DNA from: UBA3839 sp902776985
Lineage (GTDB): Bacteria > Bacteroidota > Bacteroidia > Bacteroidales > Bacteroidaceae
Direction of reading: 5' to 3'
Assembly (NCBI GenBank): GCA_902776985.1
Contig: CACYSD010000008.1
Span: 1-64,000 of the forward strand
DNA: 64,000 bases
This document shows positions 25,241-34,023 of this stretch, in pieces; the stretch's first letter is position 1, and each line of letters opens with the position of its first letter. The notes under the pieces were generated by a model that ran no database searches, had not been told where the DNA came from, and saw only the letters and a program-made list of their open reading frames with translations. Both the position numbers and the translations under genes were made by a program.

Positions 25241-26272
25241 GTGAAATACTCCGTCATTATACCAGTATATAATCGTCCCGAAGAGGCTGACGAACTGCTT
25301 GCCAGTCTTGCAAAGCAAACTTGCAAAGACTTTGAGGTGATTGTAGTTGAAGATGGTTCGGAACGAACATGCAAGGACGTAGTTGATGGCTATGCCGACA
25401 GGCTTGATGTGCATTATTTTGTTAAGAAGAACGGAGGACCTGGACCTGCGCGCAACTACGGTGTGGAGCGAAGTTGTGGTGAGTATGTGCTTATCCTCGA
25501 TAGCGACTGCGTGTTGCCGGAGAACTATATAGAGAACGTGGAGCAGGAGCTTACGCTTAACCCTTGTGACGCATTTGGAGGACCTGACCGTGCTCATGAT
25601 TCATTCACTCCCGTACAGAAGGCCATCAGCTATAGCATGACATCGTTCTTCACTACAGGAGGTATCAGAGGCGGAAAGCAGAAACTCGACAAATTCTATC
25701 CGCGTTCGTTCAACATGGGTGTTCGTCGTGATGTGTATCAGAAATTAGGAGGCTTCGCTAAGATGAGGTTCGGAGAAGACATCGATTTCAGCTACCGCAT
25801 AGTTGAGTCTGGTCACACCACACGTCTGTTCCCTACTGCATGGGTATGGCACAAACGCAGAACAGATTTCGATAAGTTTTTCCGCCAGGTATTCAATTCC
25901 GGTATTGCCCGCATCAATCTCTCGAAGCGTCACCCTGGCACACTGAAACTAGTACATCTCCTGCCAATGGTGTTCACCGTAGGAGTCATCGCACTTATCT
26001 GTGCAGCACTTGTACTTCGGCTCTCTACCTTTGCAACTGCACCTACGTCGCTCTTGTGGGTATATCCGTTACTACCTATAATATTATATATAGTATTTGT
26101 ATTCATAGATGCATCTATACACAACCGTTCTCTGGTGATAGGGATGCTGAGCGTAGAAGCTGCATTTGTACAACTCTTCGGCTATGGCACCGGATTCCTT
26201 TGGAGCTGGTGGCAGCGATGCGTGAGAGGAAAAGGCGAGTTTAGTGCGTACGAAAAGAACTTTTATGAATAA
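25241..26272 (+). CDS. Family 2 glycosyltransferase with C-terminal membrane segments
   Basis: 343 residues starting at GTG. The GT-A fold of GT2 is clear: YSVIIPVYNRPEEADELLAS, VIVVEDGSE, GPGPARNYGVERS, the DxD-like LDSDC, and the acceptor region GEDIDFSYRI. Two or three hydrophobic segments (about 240-330) anchor it in the inner membrane. It transfers a sugar from a nucleotide donor to a lipid or polysaccharide acceptor; neither is identifiable. No other glycan synthesis gene is adjacent. Confidence 0.88.
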   Translation: MKYSVIIPVYNRPEEADELLASLAKQTCKDFEVIVVEDGSERTCKDVVDGYADRLDVHYFVKKNGGPGPARNYGVERSCGEYVLILDSDCVLPENYIENVEQELTLNPCDAFGGPDRAHDSFTPVQKAISYSMTSFFTTGGIRGGKQKLDKFYPRSFNMGVRRDVYQKLGGFAKMRFGEDIDFSYRIVESGHTTRLFPTAWVWHKRRTDFDKFFRQVFNSGIARINLSKRHPGTLKLVHLLPMVFTVGVIALICAALVLRLSTFATAPTSLLWVYPLLPIILYIVFVFIDASIHNRSLVIGMLSVEAAFVQLFGYGTGFLWSWWQRCVRGKGEFSAYEKNFYE

Positions 26273-26347
26273 AAGCCTCCTCCTGCCACTCCGAAAGAGG
26301 GGAATTAAAATGATAACGATAATAATAAGAGTTCAAAGGTTCAAGAT

Positions 26348-27040
26348 ATGAGGGAATCATTATCGATTAAGGATTTGTCGCCAGAGGATCGTCCCCGCGA
26401 ACGATTGTATGCTCATGGTGAGAAGGCACTGAGTACGGCAGAGCTTCTGGCAATCATCATAGGTAGCGGCAATACCAATCAGTCAGCCGTCGAACTTATG
26501 CAGACAGTGTTGCATGACTGTGAGGACAAACTACTACTACTCAGCAGACTTACCATTGAAGACCTTATGAAATACAAGGGAATTGGTCAGGCTAAGGCTA
26601 TTACCTTGAAGGCAACGATGGAACTTGGGCGTCGTCGTGCAGCTGAAGATGCCATTCGCGACCTTACAAGCCTTTCAAATTCGGCAGATATATTCAAATA
26701 TATGCAACCTCTGATGCGCGACCTTAACCATGAGGAGTGCTATGCCTTGTTACTGAATAATAATTTCAAACTGATAAAACGTGTAAAAATCAGTCAGGGC
26801 GGATTGACCGAGACTGCGGTTGACGTGCGGCTCATAATGAAACATGCATTGTCGGCTGAAGCCACAGCGCTGGTACTCGTACACAATCACCCCTCTGGCA
26901 ACTGTCGCCCGAGCCGCATGGATAAAGACCTCACTCAGCGTACTCGCCAGGCCTGTGATTTATTGCGCCTTCACTTTGTCGACCACGTAATCATTGGCGA
27001 TTCCGACTATTACAGTTTTGCGGAAGACGAGAAAATATAG
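26348..27040 (+). CDS. radC: RadC family JAMM/MPN protein
   Basis: 230 residues, normal length. The N-terminal helix-hairpin-helix region (SRLTIEDLMKYKGIGQAKAI) precedes the JAB/JAMM domain with the metal signature VLVHNHPSGNCRPSRMDKD. RadC was once assigned to DNA repair, but its biochemical role is unsettled. It follows the GT2 gene by 75 bp; co-transcription is possible but unproven. Confidence 0.93.
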   Translation: MRESLSIKDLSPEDRPRERLYAHGEKALSTAELLAIIIGSGNTNQSAVELMQTVLHDCEDKLLLLSRLTIEDLMKYKGIGQAKAITLKATMELGRRRAAEDAIRDLTSLSNSADIFKYMQPLMRDLNHEECYALLLNNNFKLIKRVKISQGGLTETAVDVRLIMKHALSAEATALVLVHNHPSGNCRPSRMDKDLTQRTRQACDLLRLHFVDHVIIGDSDYYSFAEDEKI

Positions 27041-27043
27041 AAG

Positions 27044-27110
27044 ACACCCCTTACCCATCCCTTATCGTTCGGCTTGCTGACGCTTGCTTGCAAGAACGGA
27101 GGGGAGTGAT
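27044..27110. repeat. GC-rich intergenic repeat
   Basis: ACACCCCTTACCCATCCCTT, then ATCGTTCGGCTTGCTGACGC and AACGGAGGGGAG. The inner TTATCGTTCGGCTTGC is found inverted at 46815-46830, which makes this a member of the same interspersed family. Confidence 0.6.
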
Positions 27111-27166
27111 TACTCGCCATCAGTATTGTTAATCATTCATCAGCTAATCCCTAACAATTCAATAAT

Positions 27167-28099
27167 ATGGTATTTGACTCCAACCGTTATAAGTATGAAT
27201 TTAAAGATATCCCATCTGATTTTTCTCAATTGGGACTAGGTAATTTCGTTGAAGCATACGATGACCAGAAAGATCGCAATTCTTATGAACTGATCATGAG
27301 AATAATTTTGTTGTCATCTATTTTGGCAGTAACAGTTTTTTGTTTTTTTATCTCTTACCATTTAAGCATCATATTTGCAGGATGCTTGTTGTTGCTATTA
27401 TTCAAAACAGTAACAAATACTAATAGTCATCGATTCTACGAACGTTTTTATATTTTTGAGCAGGGTGTTGTTCGAGAAAAAGTAAAGAAAAAATCTAGAA
27501 AACGGATTTCTTACGACATCATTCATTTTGAAGATGTGGCTTCTATTATTAGTTACAAAGAAAGGAAATATAAAGGTAATAATGGTAATAGTAGATACTC
27601 ATTCCATAAAGAATATGTATCCTCTAGTAGAAAACTTACCATTAAAGATCAAAAAGGAAATATCCTTTTGGATTATAAAGGGAACTATGAGAACGAAGGC
27701 GATAAGGGAGAAATGTTTTCTTGCGTTTGGTTTGTAGTTAAAGCTATCGAGCGGCAATGGCGGAAAAGATGCTTGCCTGCTCTTTGGCAGGAATTACAGA
27801 ATACATCACAAATATTATTCCCTATAGGCTCCCATTCTATAAAATTATCAAATGATGGAATTGTTTATGACCAAAAACAGTTTATTCAACGCGAAAATTT
27901 AATTATTGAGTGGCTTGACAAAGCACAAGACGAAAAAATATCAATACGCGATAAGAATATAAAACGTACCGGATTGCAAAAAATAATGAATCAAGATGAA
28001 ATTATTATTAATGTCAATGCAATTCCCAATGGTTGTCTGTTAGCTCCTTTGCTTCAGCAATTATACGGAGTGGAACTTGAAACTGAAATTAAAAACTAA
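27167..28099 (+). CDS. Uncharacterised membrane protein
   Basis: 310 residues with two adjacent transmembrane segments (about residues 46-85, IILLSSILAVTVFCFFISYH then LSIIFAGCLLLLLFK). A cytosolic-looking part follows with a PH-like pattern (FYIFEQGVVREKVKKKSRKR, ISYDIIHFEDVASIIS) and a charged C-terminal half. The gene is visibly more AT-rich than its neighbours, suggesting recent acquisition or relaxed codon use. The following gene starts 22 bp after its stop. No function can be assigned. Confidence 0.7.
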   Translation: MVFDSNRYKYEFKDIPSDFSQLGLGNFVEAYDDQKDRNSYELIMRIILLSSILAVTVFCFFISYHLSIIFAGCLLLLLFKTVTNTNSHRFYERFYIFEQGVVREKVKKKSRKRISYDIIHFEDVASIISYKERKYKGNNGNSRYSFHKEYVSSSRKLTIKDQKGNILLDYKGNYENEGDKGEMFSCVWFVVKAIERQWRKRCLPALWQELQNTSQILFPIGSHSIKLSNDGIVYDQKQFIQRENLIIEWLDKAQDEKISIRDKNIKRTGLQKIMNQDEIIINVNAIPNGCLLAPLLQQLYGVELETEIKN

Positions 28100-28121
28100 A
28101 TATGTAAATCAGTATTACAAA

Positions 28122-28466
28122 ATGGCATTATCTCAATACGAAATAGAAGCAAAGACGGTTGAAATGCTCAAGACAGTGTTCGACCCTGAAATACCAGTTA
28201 ATATCTATGACCTTGGATTGATTTATAGGATAGAGGTCACAGAGAATCCAGAGGCAAAAGATGAGAACAGCAAGTATGACCTTGCTGTGGATATGACACT
28301 CACTGCTCCCAATTGCCCTGCTGCTGACTTCATCATGGAAGATATTCAGCAGAAACTTGATACGATTGCAGGTGTGAATACAGCAACCGTAAATCTTGTC
28401 TTTGAACCGGAATGGACAAAAGACATGATGAGCGAAGAAGCAAAACTTGACCTCGGTTTTATGTAA
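28122..28466 (+). CDS. SufT/PaaD-like MIP18-family protein (DUF59), Fe-S cluster assembly
   Basis: 114 residues from the ATG at 28122. The family core is clear: VFDPEIPVNIYDLGLIYRIE and LTAPNCPAADFIMEDIQQKL, including the conserved Asp-Pro-Glu and the Cys before Pro. Members help mature iron-sulfur proteins in the cytoplasm. An upstream in-frame start at 28077 overlaps the preceding gene and is less likely. Confidence 0.88.
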   Translation: MALSQYEIEAKTVEMLKTVFDPEIPVNIYDLGLIYRIEVTENPEAKDENSKYDLAVDMTLTAPNCPAADFIMEDIQQKLDTIAGVNTATVNLVFEPEWTKDMMSEEAKLDLGFM

Positions 28467-28469
28467 TTC

Positions 28470-30569
28470 CTACTTCATTTCTTCCCAACGCAGAACAGAG
28501 CCATTTTTGCGGTTTGGATCCGAACCTGCAAAGTCCATAGAGTATGGGCTGCCTGTTGTAGGACTCTTACCGAGATAGCGGTGGTTCTTCAATGAGAAAA
28601 GCATGAAGTCGTGGTCGAGGTAGTCCTGCCACAGGAATATCTCAGCGTCTTCCTCTTTATTTGTGAATCGTACATCTCCAGGAAGACCGTCTCCGTAAAC
28701 CTTTATGTAACGTCCGTCGAGACACTTGATTGACACAGTTCCTTGTCCGCGGTCAATGAGCTGGAACTGTGTGCGTGGACTCATGTCATCGCTGCGAGTG
28801 TCGTAGAGAACACCATGAGGATCACAATTAGCTGGACGTCCATTTGCTTTGTTGATTATGCGGAATGTCTTGCCGAATGGGATGTTGCCGCTGCGATCTG
28901 CCATCGGCTCATCAACAGTGAAGTTGTCAAATTCTGCATAGCCTCCGTTCTTTCCTTTTACGTTGAACGCGAAGAGGGCGTGACGTGAACCTTGGAAGGT
29001 TGTCAGCTGATAGCTCAGCGGCATCATACGGCCGATGGTTTCGAACTCCTTGCCATCAGTGCTGTAAGCATACTGAGCCTGATTGTCATCATACTCACCG
29101 ATGCTACGCAACCAGATTTTTCCGTTGGTTAACCCGACGGGCACAATGATAGTGTCGTTGGTTAGTTGCTCAAAGCAGCGTAGGGTGATATTGTTACCAT
29201 TTTTGACAACACCAACCCATGAACAAGGGATGTTGATATTGCCTAACCCTGCCACATCACCGTCTTTCAGCCCTTTTACGCTTAGCTCCACTGTTGTGAT
29301 GGACTTTGGACCAATTACTCTTTGGGTAAGACTGTTTCTTGCCCACATTAACTGTTCGGCAGGCATGGAGTTAAGACGAAGCTTGCCACCACGCAGACTC
29401 CACATTTTCTCTTCTGGATTGTGATTCCACTGCCAGATGCGTCTGAGTTTCTTACCGTCGAAGTTGTCGCTGCGCTGGTAAGGAGCGCGCAATGGCTGTG
29501 GCTTTTCATCAACGCCATAGGTGCCCAACTTTGTGCCTGGCTTAAACCAAGTGCGTGGTGCACGACCTAAGTTGCCTTGCAATCCAATCATTGGCCATCC
29601 GTCCACCCATGTGATGGGCATAAGACAAACGGTGCGACCGATGGAGTGGAAGTCCTGCATGAGCAATGCCCACCACGAGCCGTCTTTATACTGAACAATA
29701 CCGCCCTGATGTGCGTTAGTGCAAGCAGTTGCATCCTTATCCAGCGGACCAATCTTGAAGTCCGAACCGTCTGGCAGAATCCTTCCTTTGAACTGAGTCA
29801 GCGGTGCTGCATGGTAGCCGTAGGTTTCGTCTGCGGTGATGACACGTGTCTCGTAAGGTCCCCAAATGCTCTTTGAACGGGAACAGAGAGTGCGTCCGTT
29901 TGGTTTATAGTCTGTAGAGATGAGATAGTACATCCCATTGATTTTGTACATGTGATGCCCTTCACCCACACCGTTGCCTTCAGGAATTATGACGCGGTCA
30001 GTACCTTCCACCGGTCCGCTCATGTCGGGCTTCAGCTCTGTGCAATGCACTTCGCCGTATTTGTGAATGGCATAGATTTTTCCGTCATCGTCGAAGAGAA
30101 CTCCGAGGTCATAGATGTCGCCCTTCATGTTGTGGTGCTCCCATGGTCCCCTGATGTCTTTGGCTGTGTAGCACTGAAGTCCCTTGCCGTTGATGTTGGA
30201 GAATACATAGAACTGTCCGTTGGCGTAACGGATACATGGTGCCCAGATTCCTTGCCCGTAGATTTCCTTGTGGTTCTTCAGCGAGAACGCATCATCGTCG
30301 AAATCAAAACGGTCGAAGCAGTAGCTGATATTCTCCCAGTTCACGAGGTCTTTGGAATGAAGAATCACCAGTCCTGGTACGGCATGCATGGTAGTTCCTG
30401 CAAGATAGTAGTCGTCTCCCACACGAAGAATGTCTGGGTCGGAAAACTCATCATAGAACAGTGGGTTTGTGAATGTCCCGTTGCCGTTGTCAGCAGTCCA
30501 TGAGTTGTTTTGAGCTTGAACTCCAAGGAAACTGGTCATTGCCAGCAGGCAGAATAGAATCGTTTTCAT
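28470..30569 (-). CDS. GH43-family beta-xylosidase / alpha-L-arabinofuranosidase with beta-trefoil-like tail
   Basis: 699 residues, signal peptide ending at VQAQ. The five-bladed propeller of GH43 shows the base Asp in FSDPDILRVGDDYYLAGT, the pKa-modulating Asp in GDIYDLGVLFDDDG and the acid Glu in GVGEGHHMYKINGMYYL; the sequence resembles subfamily 12. A beta-sandwich domain follows (about 330-560). The last ~130 residues look like a beta-trefoil carbohydrate-binding module (IKCLDGRYIKVYGDG, SLKNHRYLG). It should act on arabinose- or xylose-containing plant polymers in the periplasm. It is transcribed alone and is convergent with the SufT-like gene (4 bp). Confidence 0.88.
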   Translation of the reverse strand: MKTILFCLLAMTSFLGVQAQNNSWTADNGNGTFTNPLFYDEFSDPDILRVGDDYYLAGTTMHAVPGLVILHSKDLVNWENISYCFDRFDFDDDAFSLKNHKEIYGQGIWAPCIRYANGQFYVFSNINGKGLQCYTAKDIRGPWEHHNMKGDIYDLGVLFDDDGKIYAIHKYGEVHCTELKPDMSGPVEGTDRVIIPEGNGVGEGHHMYKINGMYYLISTDYKPNGRTLCSRSKSIWGPYETRVITADETYGYHAAPLTQFKGRILPDGSDFKIGPLDKDATACTNAHQGGIVQYKDGSWWALLMQDFHSIGRTVCLMPITWVDGWPMIGLQGNLGRAPRTWFKPGTKLGTYGVDEKPQPLRAPYQRSDNFDGKKLRRIWQWNHNPEEKMWSLRGGKLRLNSMPAEQLMWARNSLTQRVIGPKSITTVELSVKGLKDGDVAGLGNINIPCSWVGVVKNGNNITLRCFEQLTNDTIIVPVGLTNGKIWLRSIGEYDDNQAQYAYSTDGKEFETIGRMMPLSYQLTTFQGSRHALFAFNVKGKNGGYAEFDNFTVDEPMADRSGNIPFGKTFRIINKANGRPANCDPHGVLYDTRSDDMSPRTQFQLIDRGQGTVSIKCLDGRYIKVYGDGLPGDVRFTNKEEDAEIFLWQDYLDHDFMLFSLKNHRYLGKSPTTGSPYSMDFAGSDPNRKNGSVLRWEEMK

Positions 30570-30580
30570 TATATTCGGTT

Positions 30581-30637
30581 GTTATTTTGTTATATCGTTA
30601 TATCGTTATTACGTTATCCTGTTATTTCGGTATATCG
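30581..30637. repeat. GTTATATC-type short tandem repeat upstream of GH43
   Basis: Seven or so degenerate 8-10-nt units (GTTATTTT, GTTATATC, GTTATATC, GTTATTAC, GTTATCCT, GTTATTTC, GGTATATC) lie directly upstream of the GH43 start. TCGGTACTATCACT after them recurs at 45487-45500. I see no other feature in 30638-30814. Confidence 0.6.
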
Positions 30638-30814
30638 GTACTATCACTCTACAGTTACATCACTTCGTTCTGTGATTCTTGCGTTCGCAAGCGTGCTCTT
30701 TTGAGTGCCTATTTTAGCGGTATCGCAACGATAAATTGTCACGACTCAGCATAGCTTGAACAAGTTCAGTTCTGCCTTCGCTGCTCCAATAATTCACTCT
30801 TCACACTTTACTCT

Positions 30815-32044
30815 TTACGGCATTAGCAGTGATGAGTCGCCATAACTGAGGAAGCGGAAGTCGTGAGCAAGGGCGAAGTCATAGATCTTGTGCCAGTCGC
30901 CATGCACGAAAGCGGAAACCAACAGCAGCAGTGTGCTTTGCGGCTGATGGAAATTAGTCACCATCCGCTTTACAATCTTATATTCGTACCCTGGTGCAAT
31001 AATAATCTGTGTAGATGTGTGTAATGCCGGCAGATGGTTGCTGTCAAGATAATCGAGGATGGCTTGCATGGCTTCTACTGGTGTAGCTGTAGGGTTTGTT
31101 TCGTAGGGCATCCATTGATCCACAGCAAGTTCGTTTTCGCTTAAGTGTGGATTTTGGAGCAGTTTTACACCTATATAATAAAGGCTCTCCAGTGTACGTA
31201 CTGAAGTTGTACCTACAGCGATAGCCTCTCCTCCATGCGCCAACAGTTTTTCTATTGTCTGACGTTTGACGACGATGTATTCCGAATGCATCTCATGGTC
31301 GGCAATTTCCTCGCTTTTTACTGGTTTGAACGTACCTGCTCCTACATGCAGAGTCAGTTCTTCACAGTCTATTCCGGCATCGTCCAATGCTTTCAATACA
31401 CGTTCGGTGAAGTGCAGGCCTGCTGTTGGTGCAGCCACACTGCCTTTTACCTTAGAATAGACAGTCTGGTATGTTTTTAGGTCGCTTTCCTGAGTCTCGC
31501 GGTTCAGATAGGGTGGAATAGGGAGTTCACCGACAGCTTCAAGAACTTCGGAGAAGGCCACCTTGTCATCATTCCATGAGAAACGAACTAGGTGGTTGGT
31601 TCCTGTAGCATTGGGTGATTCGTATGGAAGACGCTCTGCTGTAAGGATTACAGTCTCGCCTTTAATATTCAGTTCTTTAGTGAGAATACCGCTTTTCCAG
31701 CGTTTCAGATTTCCAATCATGCAGAGCCACTCCACGCTGCCTGTCTGTGCGAAGTTCTGCTGGTATTCTATCGGTGCGAATGGCTCCATACAGAATACCT
31801 CAATTTGTGCGCCTGTCTCTTTCTGGAAATGCAGACGGGCGCGGATTACACGGGTGTTGTTGAATACCATCAGAGCACCCTTCGGCAGGTATTTGGGAAG
31901 ATTGGTGAATTTGTCTTCCGACACTTCACCGTGATTGTAAACGAGGAGTTTGCTGCTGTCGCGTTCGGCGAGAGGAAATTTCGCAATCCTTTCGTCGGGC
32001 AACTCATAGTTGTAATCTGCTATTCTTATGTGTTTTGGATTCAT
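30815..32044 (-). CDS. queA: S-adenosylmethionine:tRNA ribosyltransferase-isomerase (queuosine synthesis)
   Basis: 409 residues, within the longer range seen in Bacteroidota. Family motifs include YELPDERIAKFPLAERDSSK, GALMVFNNTRVIRARL, VAAPTAGLHFTERVLKAL and THVGAGTFKPV-like LTLHVGAGTFKPVKSEEI. QueA adds the cyclopentene epoxide from SAM to preQ1 in tRNA to give epoxyqueuosine. Its ATG overlaps the TGA of the upstream biotin ligase gene (ATGA overlap), so the two are translationally coupled. Confidence 0.95.
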   Translation of the reverse strand: MNPKHIRIADYNYELPDERIAKFPLAERDSSKLLVYNHGEVSEDKFTNLPKYLPKGALMVFNNTRVIRARLHFQKETGAQIEVFCMEPFAPIEYQQNFAQTGSVEWLCMIGNLKRWKSGILTKELNIKGETVILTAERLPYESPNATGTNHLVRFSWNDDKVAFSEVLEAVGELPIPPYLNRETQESDLKTYQTVYSKVKGSVAAPTAGLHFTERVLKALDDAGIDCEELTLHVGAGTFKPVKSEEIADHEMHSEYIVVKRQTIEKLLAHGGEAIAVGTTSVRTLESLYYIGVKLLQNPHLSENELAVDQWMPYETNPTATPVEAMQAILDYLDSNHLPALHTSTQIIIAPGYEYKIVKRMVTNFHQPQSTLLLLVSAFVHGDWHKIYDFALAHDFRFLSYGDSSLLMP

Positions 32045-32814
32045 ATCACAATTTTTACATCCTTGAATTCATATCTGCGTAATTCGCCGTTCTCAAGTCT
32101 TAGCACTAGATGACCGGTCTTTTCTACATCCGCTATTTCTGCGAGAAACTCACCATTCGCGTCAGCGTATTTATAAAAGCCCGACTTACGATAAAGCCAC
32201 ACCTTATATAATCGGCGTACAGCATCAGCATCGCCTTGACGAATTACGTCGTAGATGGTAATGAACCTGCCAAGTATCTGAGAAAGAATTGCCTCACGGT
32301 CGAATTCTTTCCCTGCAATCTGTGCCATCGACACAGGGTTTGGCGCATCGCTGTGGAAAACTTCCTGATTGATATTGATGCCAGTGCCAATGATGCATGT
32401 TTCGATGTTGCTTCCACGGAGATCGCACTCAATGAGTGTTCCGCTGACTTTCTTATTACCTATATATATATCGTTAGGCCACTTTACTCTACATTCGTCC
32501 GTAACAACAACCTCGTTTACTGTCAGGGCTACAGCAAGAGCCATAACTTGGCTCAGCACAAACTGTTCAGAAGCTTTGAGGAAGTCCGGATGACAGACTA
32601 TCGAGAACAACAGGTTCTTACCTGCTTCAGCCTCCCAGGAATTACCTCTCTGTCCACGTCCTGAGGTTTGTTCATCGGCAATAATTACAGATATTTCGGG
32701 CAACTCGTCATTGTTGTCCAATCTGCGTCTGGCTTCGTTGTTTGTTGAGTCAACCGATGCCAGAAGTATCCGTTTGTTTATTCTTGTTTCTATTTCTCTT
32801 AAATTTAGCTGCAA
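32041..32814 (-). CDS. birA: Biotin-[acetyl-CoA-carboxylase] ligase (BirA), start uncertain
   Basis: The ligase core is clear: LLASVDSTNNEARRRL, IIADEQTSGRGQRGNSWEAE and VKWPNDIYIGNKKVSGTLIE, then a C-terminal SH3-like domain. No N-terminal DNA-binding domain is present, so it should only biotinylate carriers. The start is a problem: the only ATG codons in frame (32874, 33012) lie upstream of or inside tadA, and a -7 box sits at 32819-32812. I give the TTG at 32814, which would yield 257 residues, but this codon overlaps the -7 box. A non-standard start downstream (ATA codons) or the ATG at 32874 are alternatives. Confidence 0.85.
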   Translation of the reverse strand: MQLNLREIETRINKRILLASVDSTNNEARRRLDNNDELPEISVIIADEQTSGRGQRGNSWEAEAGKNLLFSIVCHPDFLKASEQFVLSQVMALAVALTVNEVVVTDECRVKWPNDIYIGNKKVSGTLIECDLRGSNIETCIIGTGININQEVFHSDAPNPVSMAQIAGKEFDREAILSQILGRFITIYDVIRQGDADAVRRLYKVWLYRKSGFYKYADANGEFLAEIADVEKTGHLVLRLENGELRRYEFKDVKIVI

Positions 32815-32819
32815 AGATA
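32812..32819 (-). promoter_or_regulatory. Leftward -7 box (TATCTTTG) before birA-queA
   Basis: TATCTTTG read leftward, 33 bp from an identical rightward box; the leftward -33 element is weak (TTTTC). Divergent promoters for birA-queA and tadA are inferred. Confidence 0.5.
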
Positions 32820-32828
32820 CTGAGTTTG

Positions 32829-32860
32829 TTTGAGAAAACGAAAACTTTCCAGTATCTTTG
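32829..32860 (+). promoter_or_regulatory. Promoter of tadA
   Basis: TTTG (32829-32832), 20 nt, TATCTTTG (32853-32860), 21 bp before the tadA start codon. Confidence 0.7.
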
Positions 32861-32881
32861 CAGTCAAACAACATATATATT

Positions 32882-33316
32882 ATGATCGAAGACGAAAAAT
32901 TCATGCGAGAGGCATTGGCTGAGGCACACAAGGCTTTGGAAAAGGATGAGATTCCTATTGGCGCTGTTGTAGTCTCCAACGGACGAGTGATTGGTCGTGG
33001 GCATAACCTCACGGAAACCCTTCACGATGTTACCGCACATGCGGAAATGCAGGCTATAACTGCGGCTGCGGAGTATCTTGGTGGGAAATATCTTGACCGA
33101 TGTGCGCTCTACGTCACTGTCGAACCATGTGTAATGTGTGCAGGAGCTATAGGTTGGAGTCAGTTGGGTAAACTGGTTTTCGGTGCCGCTGACGAAAAAC
33201 GAGGTTTCCAGCGTTTCGCACCTCAAGCCCTTCATCCTCGTTGCACTGTCACTCAGGGAGTGCTTGCCGACGAATGCGCCACTCTTATGAAAGAGTTCTT
33301 CAAAAGCAAAAGATAG
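32882..33316 (+). CDS. tadA: tRNA adenosine(34) deaminase / nucleoside deaminase TadA-like
   Basis: 144 residues from the ATG at 32882 (an earlier in-frame start at 32858 lies in the -7 box). The zinc deaminase motif is complete: HAEMQAI (His plus catalytic Glu) and EPCVMCAGAI (two Cys). The C-terminal ADEKRGFQRF pattern fits tRNA-specific adenosine deaminases, which convert A34 of tRNA-Arg(ACG) to inosine; a guanine-deaminase-like role is a less likely alternative. Confidence 0.92.
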   Translation: MIEDEKFMREALAEAHKALEKDEIPIGAVVVSNGRVIGRGHNLTETLHDVTAHAEMQAITAAAEYLGGKYLDRCALYVTVEPCVMCAGAIGWSQLGKLVFGAADEKRGFQRFAPQALHPRCTVTQGVLADECATLMKEFFKSKR

Positions 33317-33384
33317 CCCATTTCTGCATATTTTTCTGTAAAGTGTGCATGCTTTTACATAAAAACTGCATATTTATAACAATA

Positions 33385-33402
33385 TTTGCATATTTTATAC
33401 AA
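33385..33402. promoter_or_regulatory. Candidate ARG box upstream of argR (distal)
   Basis: TTTGCATATTTTATACAA fits an 18-bp ArgR-type palindrome (WNTGCAT-WWWW-ATGCANW) with one deviation. Further TGCATATTT half-sites lie at 33325 and 33367. Confidence 0.5.
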
Positions 33403-33422
33403 ATTTCTTGTATATTTTCTTC

Positions 33423-33450
33423 TTGTTTTGCATAAAAATGCGTAATTTTG
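33423..33450 (+). promoter_or_regulatory. argR promoter overlapped by an ARG box
   Basis: TTTGCATAAAAATGCGTA (33427-33444) has the ARG-box form, and its last two bases are the first two of the -7 box TAATTTTG (33443-33450); TTG at 33423-33425 may be the -33 contact. This arrangement predicts repression of argR and probably the whole arginine operon by ArgR with arginine. Confidence 0.6.
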
Positions 33451-33498
33451 CACCGTTTTTCAAATAAATATGCATTTTTAACTTTTTATATTTTTGAA

Positions 33499-33969
33499 AT
33501 GGGAGTCAAATATTCTCGATTAGACACAATTAAGATGATTATTTCCAGCCGTGAGGTCGGAAATCAGGATGACCTTCTCAAGGAATTGGCAGAAGAGGGT
33601 TATCAACTCACTCAGGCTACACTTTCACGCGACCTTAAACAGCTGAAGGTTGCCAAGGCAAGTAATAGTATGGGCAAACCAGTGTATGTCTTGCCTAACA
33701 ACACTATGTACAAACGTATCAAGGACCATCGTCCTGCTCACGAGATGATGATGTACAGTGGTTTTATATCATTGAATTTCTCCGGAAACATGGCTGTGAT
33801 CCGTACTCGCCCAGGTTATGCAAGCAGCATAGCTTATGATATAGACAATGCCAATATACCGCAGATTATCGGAACTATTGCAGGTGATGATACAATCTTC
33901 ATTGCTTGTGAGGAAGGCTGTTCACGCGACTCCATCCGTGAAGCGCTGAGCGCTCTTATTCCAGTATAG
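33499..33969 (+). CDS. argR: Arginine repressor ArgR
   Basis: 156 residues from ATG 33499 (the upstream TTG at 33448 lies in the promoter). The N-terminal winged helix has the family signature YQLTQATLSRDLKQLKVAKA. The C-terminal arginine-binding hexamerisation domain reads NIPQIIGTIAGDDTIFIACE with the conserved GDDT. ArgR binds ARG boxes with arginine as corepressor. It heads the run argR, GNAT, argG, argC, argD and has a candidate box over its own promoter. Confidence 0.95.
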   Translation: MGVKYSRLDTIKMIISSREVGNQDDLLKELAEEGYQLTQATLSRDLKQLKVAKASNSMGKPVYVLPNNTMYKRIKDHRPAHEMMMYSGFISLNFSGNMAVIRTRPGYASSIAYDIDNANIPQIIGTIAGDDTIFIACEEGCSRDSIREALSALIPV

Positions 33970-34023
33970 GATAATAATAATGTATCATTATCATTGTAAA
34001 AGCAACAAATCATTATAATCCAA

